Shown here: positions 43,081-55,597 of the stretch, piece by piece
How positions within the stretch are numbered: the stretch's first letter is position 1
Layout: the number at the start of each line of letters is the position of its first letter
Source of the DNA: Diphasiastrum complanatum
Taxonomy: Eukaryota; Streptophyta; Lycopodiopsida; Lycopodiales; Lycopodiaceae
Length of the DNA stretch: 64,000 nucleotides
Assembly (NCBI GenBank): GCA_029204225.1
Contig: MU831892.1
Span: forward strand, 34,179-98,178
Reading direction: 5' to 3'
The notes under the pieces: generated by a model
Seen by the model: the letters and a program-made list of their open reading frames with translations, nothing else
What the model was told of the DNA's origin: nothing
Databases searched by the model: none
Position numbers and translations under genes: made by a program

Positions 43081-46000
43081 GCTCATTACTGAATGGATTT
43101 GGTCTTGACAGTAAACCAATGACATTTCCTTGCTTTGCACTTTTACTCTAGATTAGTGATACCTGATTTCGATATGTTTGCTTCGAGAGTGAAATCTCGG
43201 ATTAAGAGATAGTGCAATTGTGCTTTGATTGTCACAATAGATTGTCGTTGGATGTGGCTGAGCAAGGTCGATATCTGCAAGCAGGTCCTTAGCCAAATTG
43301 CCTCCTTGGAAGCTTCTGATTCGGTCGATGATAATGCTACTGAGGTTTGTTTTTGGTTGTTCCATGAGATTGGGCCTTAATTGTATAAGAATACAAATCC
43401 AGAAGTCGATCTTCTGGTGTCGATATCTCCTGCCCAATCTGCATTTGTGTATCCTTCGAGAATATTGGCAGGTTGGCTACCTCCATAACAAATGCTAAGA
43501 TGTTTTGTTGCTTGGACATACTTCATGACCTTTACGAGTGCTTCCCAATGGGTTGGTGAACCTGTATTCGATAGGAACTGGCTAAGGATTGAGTATGCAA
43601 GGTCTGATCGAGTGCAGAGCATTGCATACATCAGTGAGCCGATAATGGAGTGAAATGGATATTGCTTCATTTACTCCTTTTCTGCCTCGGTTTGAGGGCA
43701 TTGTTCCTTTGATAATTTTAGACCAATGTCGAGTGGAAAGTAACTTGATTTGTAGTTGGTCATTCCATATTTTTCCAGCACATTAGTGAGATATCATTGT
43801 TGACTGATATAAATCTATCCACTGGATCGATTTCAATGAATCTAGATTCCAAGGCAGTAATGGCTGGATCCATATCAGTCATCTTGTACTCTTGTGCTAG
43901 CATGCATTTTGTATCCTTCAATTAATTTAGATTGTTACTAAAAAGTAGCGTATCATCCACATAAAGAGTGATGATTATTAAGCTTTGAATATCCATTTGC
44001 ATGAAATCCGATTTCGATCCTTTGGCAGCTCAATAATAGTCCATGTTTGATTCTCGATGAGAGAATCGAATTCACTGTCCATTGTAGCTTTTGATTGGTC
44101 TGCATCAGGTGTCGACATTGTCCTAGGTTGAATGTCGATCCTCTGATGTGGTTCGACTTGTCGAGGGTCTATCTCTTTGTCGGAGTCGGAGTCGACTTGC
44201 TGATCAATGCTGAGTTTCGAATTGTCGGCTCTGGGATAGAAAGTCGGTGGAGCTTTTTCCTTGTGGTTGATGAATCGGTCTCCCACAAAATGACGTCTCT
44301 AATGGTGACCAATTTTTGAGTGTCCAGATTGTAGAGTTTGTATGCTTTGTGGTCTGGGGAATAGCCAATGAAAATCGACTTTCTGCTAGTGTCGTCCAGT
44401 TTCTTTCTTAGATCAGCAGGGATCTGAGCGTAGGCAATGCATCCAAACACTCGAATATGCTTGAATGATGGTTTTGATCATGTTCATACCTCATAAGGTG
44501 TTTTGTCATTCAGGGCCTTTGTGATGGATCGATTCTACAGATAGGCGACTGTAGTAACAGCTTCTGTCCAGAATTTCTTTGGAAGAGAGGCATGGGCCAG
44601 CATGCTCTTGGCACTTTCGATGAGTGTCCGATTCTTCTCTCAGCTACGCCATTGGATTGAGGTGAGTAGCTAGTTGTGTATTGCTGATGTATTCCATTGA
44701 CCTTGTAGAGGTCCTTGAATTTGGTGGAGATGAATTCTCCCCCTCTATCAGTATGTAGAGCCTTGATTTTTCTCTGGGTCTGATTTTTAACAGACGCCTT
44801 GAACTGCTTGAAGAACTTGAAAGCTTCGGATTTGTTCTTCAGACAATAAGTAGCAGTCCTTCGAGAGAAGCCAAATGAATGTTATAAAATAAAGGGCTCC
44901 CCCTGTGGAAGCAGTTGGCATTGGGCCACAAATGTCGCTATGTACAAGATCAAGCAAACCTTTGGAAGTATGAACTGAATCAGAATTAAAAGGACTTCTA
45001 GCATGCTTGTTGATAATACAACTTTCACATAGAGAAGTTGGTTTGCTGACAGAAGGAATATCTTGCACTGAGTCAACATTTGTTGAATACTATTGAAGTT
45101 TAGATGGCCTAATCTAAAATGCCAAAGCATGTCAGTTGATTCAGAAGTAGATGAATGAAGAGCTTGGCTATTTGTCGAATAGTAGTGACTAAGCTTGTAA
45201 AAATAGCCACATCATCTACCAAAAGCTAAAACTTTCCTAGACTTATCGAGTATGGTACAGCCCTCTGTATCAAATTCAACCCTTTGACCAAAATGAGTGA
45301 TTCTACTTATAGAAAGCAGATTCTTGGTAAGGTTAGGAACATGAAGAACATAGCAATTTTATATCACCTTTCCGGAACTCGACTTTGATTGTTCTTTCAG
45401 CTTTGATAGAATGCGATGAGTTGTCTCCAAGTTGCACAACTCTTGAAAGGGTGAATGGCTTGTAGCATTGGAACCAGTCTCGATGGTGAGTCATATGTTG
45501 AGTTGCTCCTGAGTCAAAGTACCAGGAGTCAATATCATGATGTTCTCCAACCTTGGTCATAAAGGCAACTTCATCTTCCTCTTGTTGCTGGATTGAGTGA
45601 CTGGTTGTAACAGTATTGGCTTGCTATTGGAACTGCTTCTTTTTCTCATTGTTGTACTTCAAAGTTCGGCAGTCCTTGATGAGATGACCAGTCCTCTTAC
45701 AATATTCACTGAATAGCTTCTGTCTTTGCTGAAATGATGAAGGCTCTAAAGTTGATGCTTCATTTGGTACAAGCTGCTGCATGTTGCTCATCCTGTCAAG
45801 ATAATCTGACTGTGTAGATCTCTAACTTCTGTTTTCTTTTGGAATATGGAGCTTGAGGATCCGATCCTGAGTCCAAGGAGGATGCAGTTCTTCTGATCTC
45901 CTCTTGTAGTAGCATCGAAATTACTCTTGATAGAGCAAGATGCTCTTGAGTAGAAATTGCCATGACCCAATTTTCATACGCATCAGGTAGACTCGATAAT

Positions 46001-46507
46001 AGAGTCATACAGAATCTTCAATGACTGAGCCAGTTGCAGTCACTGCTCCATAAGATTTTTAAAAGTATTGAGATGACTTGAAACACTATCTGCTTCAGAC
46101 ATTCTCAAGGTGAAGAATTTCTTCCTCAAATGAAGTTTGGAAGTGACGTCCCTGATATCGTAAAGAGTTGCTAGGATGTCCCATGCATCCTTAGTAGTCT
46201 GAACAGCTCGTATATGGATGATTTGAGAGTTTTTGATATTGAGAGTAATCATGGCGAATGTCTTACCATCTCTCAATCTCCATTTGGTGATGATGACTGC
46301 ATCACCTTCTGGCTTGGCCTCTGTGCCATCAACTATGTCCCACAGTTCTTTGGCAAGCAGAACTACTTTCATCTTGAACTTCCAGAGATGGTAATTATCT
46401 CCATCGAGTTTGTCGATCAGAGATGAACTAGAAGATGGATTCATTCTGGTATAGAGTGAGAGATCGTTGGTAGAAACAACGATATCGGAATATTGTTGGC
46501 TGTGCAC
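42874..46507 (-). pseudogene. Ty1/copia gag-pol, decayed, with hexapeptide-repeat tail
   Basis: Minus strand, in order: UBN2-type gag (46440-45790, LDGDNYHLWKFKMKVV); zinc knuckle near 45690; protease (45540-45333, FDSGATQHMT); GAG-pre-integrase (45130-45010); integrase finger (CESCIINKH) and core (HTDRGGEF near 44750, GVAER near 44640) and C-terminal part (FGCIAYAQIP near 44440). RT has its N-terminal block (CKWIFKA at 43990) joined almost directly to YVDD (43952-43963), a deletion of about 120 residues including motif A. The RT end follows (SIIGSLMYAM), then RNase H (YTNADWAGD, YCDNQSTIAL, KHIEIRYH). RNase H then runs into the minisatellite instead of the usual C-terminus. Stops and frameshifts throughout. 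Confidence 0.93.
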
Positions 46508-46569
46508 TTGCAGAATGATGTCTTGGTAAAAACAAGATGGATAACCTGCAATAGAAATTCAACAATCAA

Positions 46570-46905
46570 GTCACTCGACATCGAAGTCTCTGACTGCTTT
46601 GACAACTTCGGTCATCAACCGAAGTGTCCCCAACTTCTTCCATCGAAGTCTCCAAAGACTCTGACGACTCTAACAACTTCAGCCATCAACCAAAGTGTCC
46701 GACTTTTTGCATCAAAGTCTCCGACTTTTTGACAACTTCAGTCATCAACCAAAGTGTCCGACTTCTTCCACAACCGAAATCTTTGCCGAATCTCCGACTT
46801 TTTGACAACTTCGTTCATTAACCGAAGTGTCCAACTTCTTCCACATCCAAAGTCTCCGACTTCTTCGACAACTTCGTTCATCAACCAAAGTGTCGGTGAC
46901 TTCAA
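46570..46905. repeat. Minisatellite of ~65-75-bp units upstream of copia gag
   Basis: About five degenerate units containing GAAGTCTCCGACTT, TGACAACTTC(G/A)GTCATCAACC and AAGTGTCCGACTTCTTCC. It lies where the 5' LTR or leader of the minus-strand copia is expected. No coding role is seen. Confidence 0.85.
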
Positions 46906-47395
46906 CAAATGAACTGTATTTAACACCTTCAACTTTTTTTGTCTTTTTCGCGAAAAATGCGAAGAGAGAGAAAAAAAGTGAAGGTCATCTATTTTCAATG
47001 AGAAACATCTCCAGCCACTTTAAAAAAATGCGAAATGAGAGAAAATGCGATGATCTTGCCCAAGTCAGCGATCTCGAGTCGCCTGACCGTGTATTTAATG
47101 TACAACTGTCATTTTGTCATTGTAGTTCAACTACTCCCTGAGTACAACAAAGTACTTAATTAGATGACAAATTGGATACATAGATCCGGTGTATAAATAC
47201 ACCTTCATAGCACACTCTACGTGATGCTCCATCTATGAGACGAATGAACTTGAGCCTCCAAGTTACGTTGCCATGCTGGTTGTAACTCATTGTTATGCTT
47301 CAGTGTAATATAACAACAATATGCTTTTCTATTTGTGTATAACGTAGATGAATGCTCATTGTGATTTGAATGCAGCTACACTACTTCAGATCAAG
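46906..47395 (+). promoter_or_regulatory. LTR-like segment with a TATA box
   Basis: CCGGTGTATAAATACACC near 47188-47205 is a strong plus-strand TATA box inside a short inverted repeat. It precedes the plus-strand copia fragment, so it may be the U3/R of its LTR. No primer site is present and the element's gag to integrase part is missing. Confidence 0.45.
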
Positions 47396-49035
47396 CCTAC
47401 AAGTTGTTCGATCCCATCGAGTCAAAGATATTCACTAGTCGGGATGTCATCTTCATCGAAGATTAGTTTATCGACCTCAAAGGAAAAGGCAGTGCCCACG
47501 TAGCCGACATGTCAGATTTTCCTGACATATTGAATTTCCCAGTTCCTTAGTCGACTATTCTTATTGAAGGTCCAAGCTCATCCACTTTTGACGAACAACA
47601 TATCAACGACGAATCCGAAGATGATGATGTTGCAATTCAGCAACTACAGTATGATGAAAATGATCAACTTCCTCTATTTCCCAGAAGATCGTCAAGGACT
47701 AGCAGACCACCTATTAAGTATATCGACGAGTCTGTAGCTTACCTTGTTCACGAGCCGATGACTGTCGAAGAGGCACTCAGTCAGCCCGATTTCAATCTCT
47801 GGAAAGAAGCTATGGATAAAGAGTATTCATCTCTTATCAAGAACCAGACATGGACAGTTGTCGAATTACCTGCTAGTAGAAACGTAGTTGATTGCAGATA
47901 GATTTTCAAAGTCAAGTACAAAGCAGATGGAAGCATCGACAGAAGAAAAGCCTGACTTGTCGCCAGAGGATTTCTTAGGTATACAATGTGGATTACATTG
48001 AGACCTTCAGTCCAGTGGTTAAGCATTTTTCCATTCAACTTTTATTATCGATTGTTGCTGCAGTAGATTTGGAAATACATCAAATGGATGTACAGACAAC
48101 ATATCTCAAATGGATGTACACACAACATATCTCAATGGAATTATTGAAGTAGACATTTACATGGTGCAATCCGAAGGTTATATTATCGAAGGTAAACACA
48201 ATCATGTGTGTAAACTCCATAAGGCACTTTATGGCTTGAAGCAAACTGCTCGAGCATGGTTTCAAAGGATCGATACTTTCCTTATTATGGCTACACACCA
48301 AGCTCTTCAGATTTGAACGTTTATTTCAAGACAGTGCAATAGTCTTTTATCATTATCATTCTATATGTGGATGACACATTGCTCAATAGTATCGATATCA
48401 TAAAAGAAGACAAGATAATGCTATCTTCTGAATTCGACATGACTGATTTGGACGAAGCTCATTTCTGCCTTGGTATTCAAATCCCCAGAGACAGAAATCA
48501 AAAGTTGATCTACATTACTCAACAGAGGTACATCTACAATATGTTAGTCAGATATAATCAAGTTAATTGCAAGTTAGCTCTCTAACCAAGTCTTAAATTG
48601 TCAAAGGACTAGTGTCTTCAAATAATTCAAGAGAAGGAGCAGATGCGTGAGTATCCCTATCATTCAATAATAGGATCTCTTATGTATGCAATGATCTGTA
48701 CCAGGCCAGACATAGCTTTTGTAGTCAGCTCCCTAAGTTAGTATATGATTAACTCTGGTATGACACATTGGTCTTATCAGAGTCATAAAATATCTTCGAA
48801 CTACTATGGACTTTTGCATTTGTTATGGAGCAGTCGACAACGACAAACTCAATTTACTCAATGGTTACACAGATGTAAGTTGGGCAGGAGATGTAGACAC
48901 TCACAAATCCACTTTTAGATTTACATTCTTCCTCAACAATGGTCCTATTACTTGGAACAGTCACAAGCAATCTTCGATAACTCTATCTTCTATAGAATCA
49001 GAGTATATCGGGTTTGCATATTGGATATCTTCAGT
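47396..49035 (+). pseudogene. Ty1/copia pol fragment: integrase C-terminus, RT, RNase H
   Basis: Starts inside the integrase C-terminal region (YKLFDPIESK, SRDVIF). RT begins NLWKEAMDKEYSSLIKNQTW near 47800, reaches YVDD (48364-48375) and SIIGSLMYAM near 48670, and RNase H (YTDVSWAGDVDTHKST, 48865-48910) stops at about 49035. A 26-bp tandem duplication in RT (from 48081) breaks the frame just at motif A; other stops and shifts occur near 47465, 47900, 47955, 48590 and 48770. It is related in sequence to the minus-strand copia at 42874-46507 and arranged head to head with it. Confidence 0.92.
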
Positions 49036-49046
49036 TGGAGTTGGTT

Positions 49047-50480
49047 CTATAGGTGGCTGAGCATTTGTTGCTGCTCTTGATTATAGGTGGTGAGGTTATG
49101 GATCTGTTGTTGTTGTTGAGCAAATTCAGCCACCAACCTTTCATTTTCCTGCTGAAGTTGTAAAATGGCGCCATCATCGACCTGCCTTACTGCTTGTTGT
49201 CTTGAAAAAGTGCCGTAGATGTTGTATTGAAGCTCATTCACCAACCATACCATCTTCTGGGCAGTTAGTGGTAATTGTTCCCATAGGCCGATGTCAGGGA
49301 AGGACCGCTGATAATTAGGATAAGGCATAGGGTAAGGGAAAAGATCTAGAAATTGTGGGGAAGAGGGATCTGGAGAATAGGAGGGTGGAGGGGATTGGGG
49401 TTTCAGAGGAGGCAATTGTGGATTTAGAGGAGGGGATTGTGGATTGAGAGGAGGTGAAGTTGGAGGTGTTGGAAGTTTCGGGGGAGAGGAAACACGTGAA
49501 GGAGAAGAATGAGTAGAAATGGATGGAATATGGGTGAGTAACTGTAGAGCAAAATCATCTACGTTGACCGAGGAGTCAAGTAGAGGGAATGTATTTACAA
49601 GAGAGGAATTTTTTTGGAATAGTGGAGTCAAATCATGTGTTAAGCATGAAGGAAGGGGTGGAAGTGGTAACGAGTGAGGTAGCTAGTGGTTGAGATAGGG
49701 AAATGGTAGGAAGAGGAGATGGTGTCAGCACTGCTAAAGCTCCCTGAGTGGGTTGGACCCCTCTAGAGCCAGATGCTCCTACATCCCCAGAGCTACCGCT
49801 TGTCATCTTGCTGCAGTCTGTTGGAGGAGGGCTTCCTATTGTGCTAGTACCTCCTTTGGGACCTGAGAAGGTTTAAGTCTCCCGTCTGATTCAACATATT
49901 CGGCTCCTATGTCACTGGATAAAATATCTGAACTGATGTCAGCATCACAACTGACCATCTTGTCTTTCTGTTTCTTGGTGGGTGGTGTCGGTGTGGTAAC
50001 TGCTACTTGTGGGCTGGCTCACTTTCTGGTTCTAGGGAACAATGTCTCGAGGTCCTTGAGAGCGACGGTTGTCTTGAACCCCATGTGTTGCTGGACTATC
50101 ATCTGCAGAAGATAAACACATTTAGTGGTAGCCTTACGTTGTTTGAGATCCAAGTAGAGTTTTTTAGCGATCTTTTCTGCCCACTTAAAGATGTGAGTGG
50201 AGTCGTTTAGTGTCATGGTCAATGCAAAGAGGTCGCTTGGTGGAATGCGATCCATGCGGACTATGTGTACCTCAGTCAGGATCAGAAGAATTTCTGCGGC
50301 AGTTCGTAGCTTGGGATCTTGAATGAGTTTCATGGTGATGCCATTGTGGGTGTGAGCGATGGTTTTGTCGACGTTGAGCAAGAAAGTAATCAGGAGCCCA
50401 AAAGATAGGTGCATTGGTAAGGGCTTCTTTGAGTTGATTGAATGCGACGCGTTGTTTATCAGTCCATTTGGGGACAACAA
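49047..50480 (-). pseudogene. Unrecognised Pro/Gln-rich ORF fused to gypsy RT, copy 1
   Basis: Minus strand: gypsy RT tail (WTDKQRVAFNQLKEAL, shifted frame) up to about 50400, then a foreign reading frame. It contains VRMDRIPPSDLFALTMTLND and KKLYLDLKQRKATTKCVYLL with QMIVQQHMGF, a basic NLS-like segment, an Ala/Gln stretch and repeated NPQSPPLNPQLPPLKPQ proline units. The block QRSFPDIGLWEQLPLTAQKM follows, then a Gln-rich coiled coil ending at 49047. Several stops and shifts near 49640-50020. I do not recognise the family. A captured host gene or a plant transposon accessory protein are both possible. It is duplicated at 59958-61230. Confidence 0.55.
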
Positions 50481-50615
50481 CTACTTTTTAGATTAATCGT
50501 GCTTTATTAGCGAAGTCGAAATTAAAGCACCGATAATAGTTGGCGTGGCCAAAGAAAGAATACGCTTCGCGGATGGTATGTGGTTCCAGTAGATTTTGAA
50601 TGATGAGAATCTTTT
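50481..50615 (-). pseudogene. Gypsy RT segment interrupted by the copia insertion (left half)
   Basis: The minus strand gives YSFFGHANYYRCFNFDFANK. It continues across the copia element at 59829, where the same RT resumes. The corresponding uninterrupted sequence is at 61230-61390. Confidence 0.85.
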
Positions 50616-51439
50616 TGTAGGAAAAATAGTGATTATTCTTCCTTAGAGAACATGATGCAAGTTTGAATAAATCAAAGTAATATTGGTGTCTTCAATAGGG
50701 ATTGTATATGATCTATGTATTAGTAGAACAACATTAGTTCTGATTGAATATGCGTGCAAAAATTATGTGCAGAAGTAAGAGACATCTTTAAACAATTTAG
50801 ACAATAAGAAACTATTAGTCAAAAACAATTTTTTATAACTCTGAATCTGAATCATCAATATACATCTCTTGTTGTCTTATCTCGCTATTGTGTCTCTGAT
50901 TGAGTGAGTTAGTTACAATGAGTAGTGCACATGTATTTATATTGCTACAGGATAGGTCTTTTTGGCCTTTTATTTATAGGTCTTTGGCCTTTCAATGTTG
51001 TAACAGTAGATATCTAACCGTTTACAACGGTTGATATTCAAATAGACACTTTGTTTTCAGGGTCGAATAAATTCTTTTCGCGAATTATTTGCGACAGTCT
51101 ATCTCTTCGTCTCAGCTTCGTCTTTCACAAATTGTTCGCAACACTTGTCTCTTTGCGACATTTTTGTCTTTCGCAAATTGTTCGTGACAGATGACAATTC
51201 TTGAGCTTGAAGAAATCTAGAATATTTTGCGAACTTTCAAGATAGTTTCGCGATAGGTGAGCTTCTACAGGTAACTTTTTTGCGAATCTTTCGAGTTGAT
51301 TGCAAGACAAAGTTCGCGAATCCTTCGAGGTTGATCACGAATAAAAATGTTTTGAGTTCGTGTTTGTTTCTTATCCTTTGTCAAGTAAATTGTGCGCTTT
51401 GTTACTAGAATCAAGATCTGTTTGATCAGTTGTTCAACA
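50616..51439 (-). mobile_element. 3' LTR of nested copia element (824 bp)
   Basis: Bounded by TGTAGGAAAA on the left and TTGTTCAACA on the right, and matching 54554-55087 plus 59536-59828. On the minus strand it begins TGTTGAACAA directly after a purine tract (GAGAGGGAGC). Rich in TTCGCGAA-type words between 51060 and 51330. Confidence 0.93.
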
Positions 51440-54400
51440 GCTCCCTCTCAAAGTGGACAGTTGGATTAACCCCAATCTTTTTCGCTACTTCTCGAACAAA
51501 GCCTTACTAAGTGGCTTTGTAAAGATATCAGCTGTCATTTCCTCTGTAGGTATGAAGACTGTCTTCAGTATTTTCTTCTCGACTAAGTCCCAAATCACAT
51601 GATATTTGATAGCTATGTGCTCTGTTTTCAAGTGAAATACAAGATCTTTCATAAGATAGATTGCTGAAGTGTTATCCATTAACAAGACATAAGATTCAAA
51701 AATAGATTCATCAAATCCTTCCAACATCTATTTAATCCAGATTAGCTCGTTTGCCATCTTGGCTGCTGCTACATATTCCGCTTGACAGGAAGATTGAGCT
51801 ACTATTGTTTGCTTCTTGCTTATCCAGAGTATGGCTGCGCCATGCTAGAGTACAACCTCCTGAAATACTTTTGCTATCATCCTTCATGGATGCCCAACTT
51901 GCGTCACTGTAAGATTCGATGCGAAATCCAACTTCCTTCAAATAACACAGTCCATAGTCTTTCGTTTCCTGGAGATATTGTAGTACTCTCTTTGCCAACT
52001 TCCAATGCAACGATTCTAGGTTCTAATTATATTGGCTCAGCCTATATACTACAAATGCTATATCAGGTTTGGTGTTGTCTGCTAGATATAACAATGATCC
52101 AATCAGCCTACAATAGGGTGTTTTGGCCATTCGTTCCTCTTCGTCGAGAGTCTGCGGACAATCTGCCTTACTCAGTATTGTTCTAGGTATCATGGGAGTA
52201 TGCACACCTTTGCATTCGAGCATGTTGAAGTCTTCAATGATCTTTTGAGTGTACTTTTGTTGGTGAAGATACAACTTACCACCTTCAAAGTCTCTTTGGA
52301 TCTGCAAGCCTAGATAGATTTTAGCTTCTCCTAGGTTAACGATCTCAAATATTTCAGAAATGTCTCTTTTGACATGTGAAATTAACTTACCTCTTCTTGA
52401 GAAGATAAGCGTGTCATCAACATAAACAACTAGAATGATTATTTCATTTTGGACATGCTTGATATAGACATTCGATTCAGCGAATAGAGGTTCGAGGACT
52501 AAGGAACGTAGTGCTTCGTCCTTCTTTCTATACCATTGTCTAGTTGCTTGTTTCAGACCATAAATGTTTGTATTCATGTGACATCCGTATTCTGGATATT
52601 CTTGCTTTACAAAACCAAGTGGTTGATCCATGAATAAGTCTTCTTCCAATTCTACGTGCAAGAAAGCAGTCTTCTCATCCACAATATGGATTTTTAGATC
52701 ATGAGCCACTACATAGGCGAATAACAAACGAATTGATATATACCACAGCGAACTTGCTGAAGTCATCAATAAACGTAATGAAGTACTCTGCATTACCCAA
52801 CGACAATACTCTGAATGGTCTACAAATATCTGAATGCACAATTTTCAGTACCTTAGTTGCTTTATAAACATCCTTACTGAAAGGTGTTCTAGTCATCTTG
52901 CCTTTAAGACAGGATTCGCAAGTATTTTGAATATCTCTACTTTTGATTTCGACTCCTTGAATTCTCTGACTTTTGTTGGCTTGGTACAAGGCTTCCATGT
53001 TCATGTGACATAGCCTCTTGTGCCACAGTACATCTATCAATTCTTGAGTTTGATTGACTTGTTTGATTCTTGTTCGAATGTTCAGGTGATATAAATTTCC
53101 TTCTCTGTTGCCTTTAGCAACCAGGTTATTAGAATCTTCCTTGAACAGTTTACAAGAGTTCTTCGTGAAGGTTACTGACATGCCTATATCGACTATCTTA
53201 GCTACAGATAGAAGATCTTTATCAAGAGTAGGAACATAGAGAACTTCCTCCAAGTTCTTGTCACCCTGATTCATGTCCAACCACAATACACCAGTTCCAT
53301 CACCCACATGTTTAGAACTGTCTCCAAGTATAATAAATCTTGAATAGTTTGTCTTCTTGTACTCGGACAATATTTGTTTCGAGGAAACAAAATGTGAGGT
53401 GACTCCCGAATCAAATACTACCTCTCAAATTGAATTAGATGAACAACATAGATCAACACTAACATAAGCTGCTGAGTTCCTTGTTGTCCTGTCTTCTGCT
53501 GCTCTGGAGCATTCTGCTTTGTCTTCGACATAGTTTGAATTTGAAGGTTCGCTTCAATTCTGCTCCTTTTTGTTTCTGGAATTCTAATAACAGTCTACTG
53601 TTGCATGACCCCGTTTATGACAATGAATGCATTCAATCTTTGGTAACCAACACTTTTCTTCTGTGTGACCGATCTTCTGCATCTATTGCAGATCTTCTTA
53701 TCACTAGAATTCTTTTGTTGTTTTTCAGATTGTTGTTCATTTGTCTTAGACTCATTCTTCTTAGATGACTCCCTCTTAAGCTTAGACTTCTTAGAAGATT
53801 TATTCTTTTGAGTAAATAGAGCATTTTCGGAATCACCATTATCGTCATAGTGTTCATGAGCTTCTACTTCCTCCTTAGCTCCGTCTACTGCCTTTTGAAG
53901 TGTCATTGTCGCATCTTTCGCCAATAATGTTCGAGTTGTGTGGAATGACCTGGGTAGGGCTCGAAGAAAATAACTAAGCTGTTTTTTCTTAGAAATTATA
54001 TTTTCTACACCAAAATTTTGCAAGGTAATAAACAGATCTTTAATCTTTCGCACGAATGTGTTCAGGTCTTTGTCGTCCCACTATAGGTAAGTTAATTGGT
54101 CTTCCAAGGAACATGATCTGATAACAAGATCAAGTCTCATTCTTGATTTGCAATTCTTCCCATAAATCCTTTGCATTTGAAATTGATGTAAGATCTAACA
54201 TTATATTATCATGCATTGAAGACACAATAATTGCTATAGCTTTGTCATTTTTTAGACTCCATTCTCGAAGTTCTTTGCCAAGAGTAGCTACTGGCTTCTC
54301 CTCAATTGGTTCTACCCATTTCCATAGACCTTCGCCCTACAACAAGAGTGAAGTCTTTAATTTCCAAATCAAGTAGTTTGAACCTTCTGGATCCAAAATC

Positions 54401-54553
54401 GTAGTGATCTTAGTTTGAATATTGATGATCGACGACATCTTCTAATTCTGAATAACCTCCAGATAGCGGCTTGCTGATGGATGTATGAAGAATGCTGAGA
54501 GAGATTTGAAGATAACACTGTATCAACTTTAATTCCGCTTGCTCTGATACCAT
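51440..54553 (-). pseudogene. Ty1/copia gag-pol internal region, deleted
   Basis: Minus strand: gag from the ATG at 54438 (MSSIINIQTKITTI), gag to about 53650 with a poorly conserved zinc knuckle; protease region around 53400; GAG-pre-integrase (VLWHKRLCHMNMEALYQ near 53000); integrase finger (CESCLKGKMTRTPF) and first Asp (TFIDDFSKFAVVYI). The frame then passes at about 52740 directly into RT motif A (HDLKIHIVDEKTAFLHVELE). The integrase D,E part and the N-terminal RT are therefore deleted. YVDD lies at 52413-52424, and RNase H (SYSDASWAS, TADIFTKPLSKALF) ends at 51485. Frameshifts near 52100, 51720 and 54055. Confidence 0.93.
54541..54552 (-). other. Primer-binding site of nested copia element
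   Basis: The minus strand reads TGGTATCAGAGC, an exact initiator-Met-tRNA complement, one base inside the 5' LTR that starts at 54554. Confidence 0.9.
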
Positions 54554-55597
54554 TGTAGGAAAAATAGTAATTATTCTTCCACAGAGAACACGATGGAAGC
54601 TTGAATAAATCAAACTAATATCAGTGTCTTCAATCGAGATAGTATTTGATCTATGTACTAATAGAACAGTATTAGTTTTGATTGAATATGCGTGCGAAAA
54701 TTATGTGCGGAAGTAAGAGACATCTTTAGACAATTTAGACAATAAGAAGCTATTGATCAAAAATGAATTTTTATAACTCTGAATCTGAATCATCAATATA
54801 CATCTCTTGCTATCTTATCTCACTGTTGTGTCTCTCATTAAGTGAGTTAGTTACAACGAGTAGTGCACATGTATTTATATTGCTACAGGACAGGTCTTTT
54901 GGCCTTTTATTTATATGTCTTTGGCCTTTCAATGCTGTAACAATAGATATCTAACTGTTTACAACGATTGATATTCAAATAGACGCTTTGTTTCCAGGGT
55001 CAAATAAATTTGGTTCGCAAATAATACGCGACAATCTATCTCTTCGTCTCAGCTTCCTGTTTCGCGAATTGTTCACAACACTTGTCTTATAACATCCCCC
55101 ACCAAAGAGAGAATTGCAGTAGACGAAACCGTCCCAACCAATCCTAGACCATCCGATCTAGCCCTCGAGCAATCCAGGAGAAAGGCAAGCCACAGGAAGA
55201 GCGCTTCACAGACTGACAACATAATGGCCACAGACTTTTTTATGATCCTCATAGACACTGGTGAGGGTATATATAGAGATATAGCCAACCCACCTGCCCA
55301 TGCACTGAATCCACATGGAAGTACTCTAACTGATCATGCCAAACCCCCATGCATGTCCACTGCATGTAGGTACCCTAACTCATAATAGCAAAGACCCATG
55401 CATAGACACAGTGCATGTACATCCTATCCCATACTAGGATGCAACACACATCTCTATACCGCATGCATGCATAGCCTAAGGTCCTACTTAGCTATTACCC
55501 AAATTAGGCCTAGCCCCTACATCTAAGGTAGCCCCCTAATGGTACAAACCCCCCATTAGGGCCGTAACATACCTCCCCACTTATTTTAGTTCTGTCC

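Noticed and set aside
49909-50210. Plus-strand ORFs opposite the Pro/Gln-rich module
   Set aside because: They are antisense shadows of the minus-strand frame, which carries the conserved blocks in both copies.
54541-54552. TGGTATCAGAGC words as tRNA gene pieces
   Set aside because: They lie exactly at LTR inner borders (also 34104 and 59001) with no cloverleaf around them, so they are primer-binding sites.
55073-55288. 71-codon ORF in the gypsy LTR
   Set aside because: It lies within an LTR that recurs at 59014-59530, where the frame is not kept.
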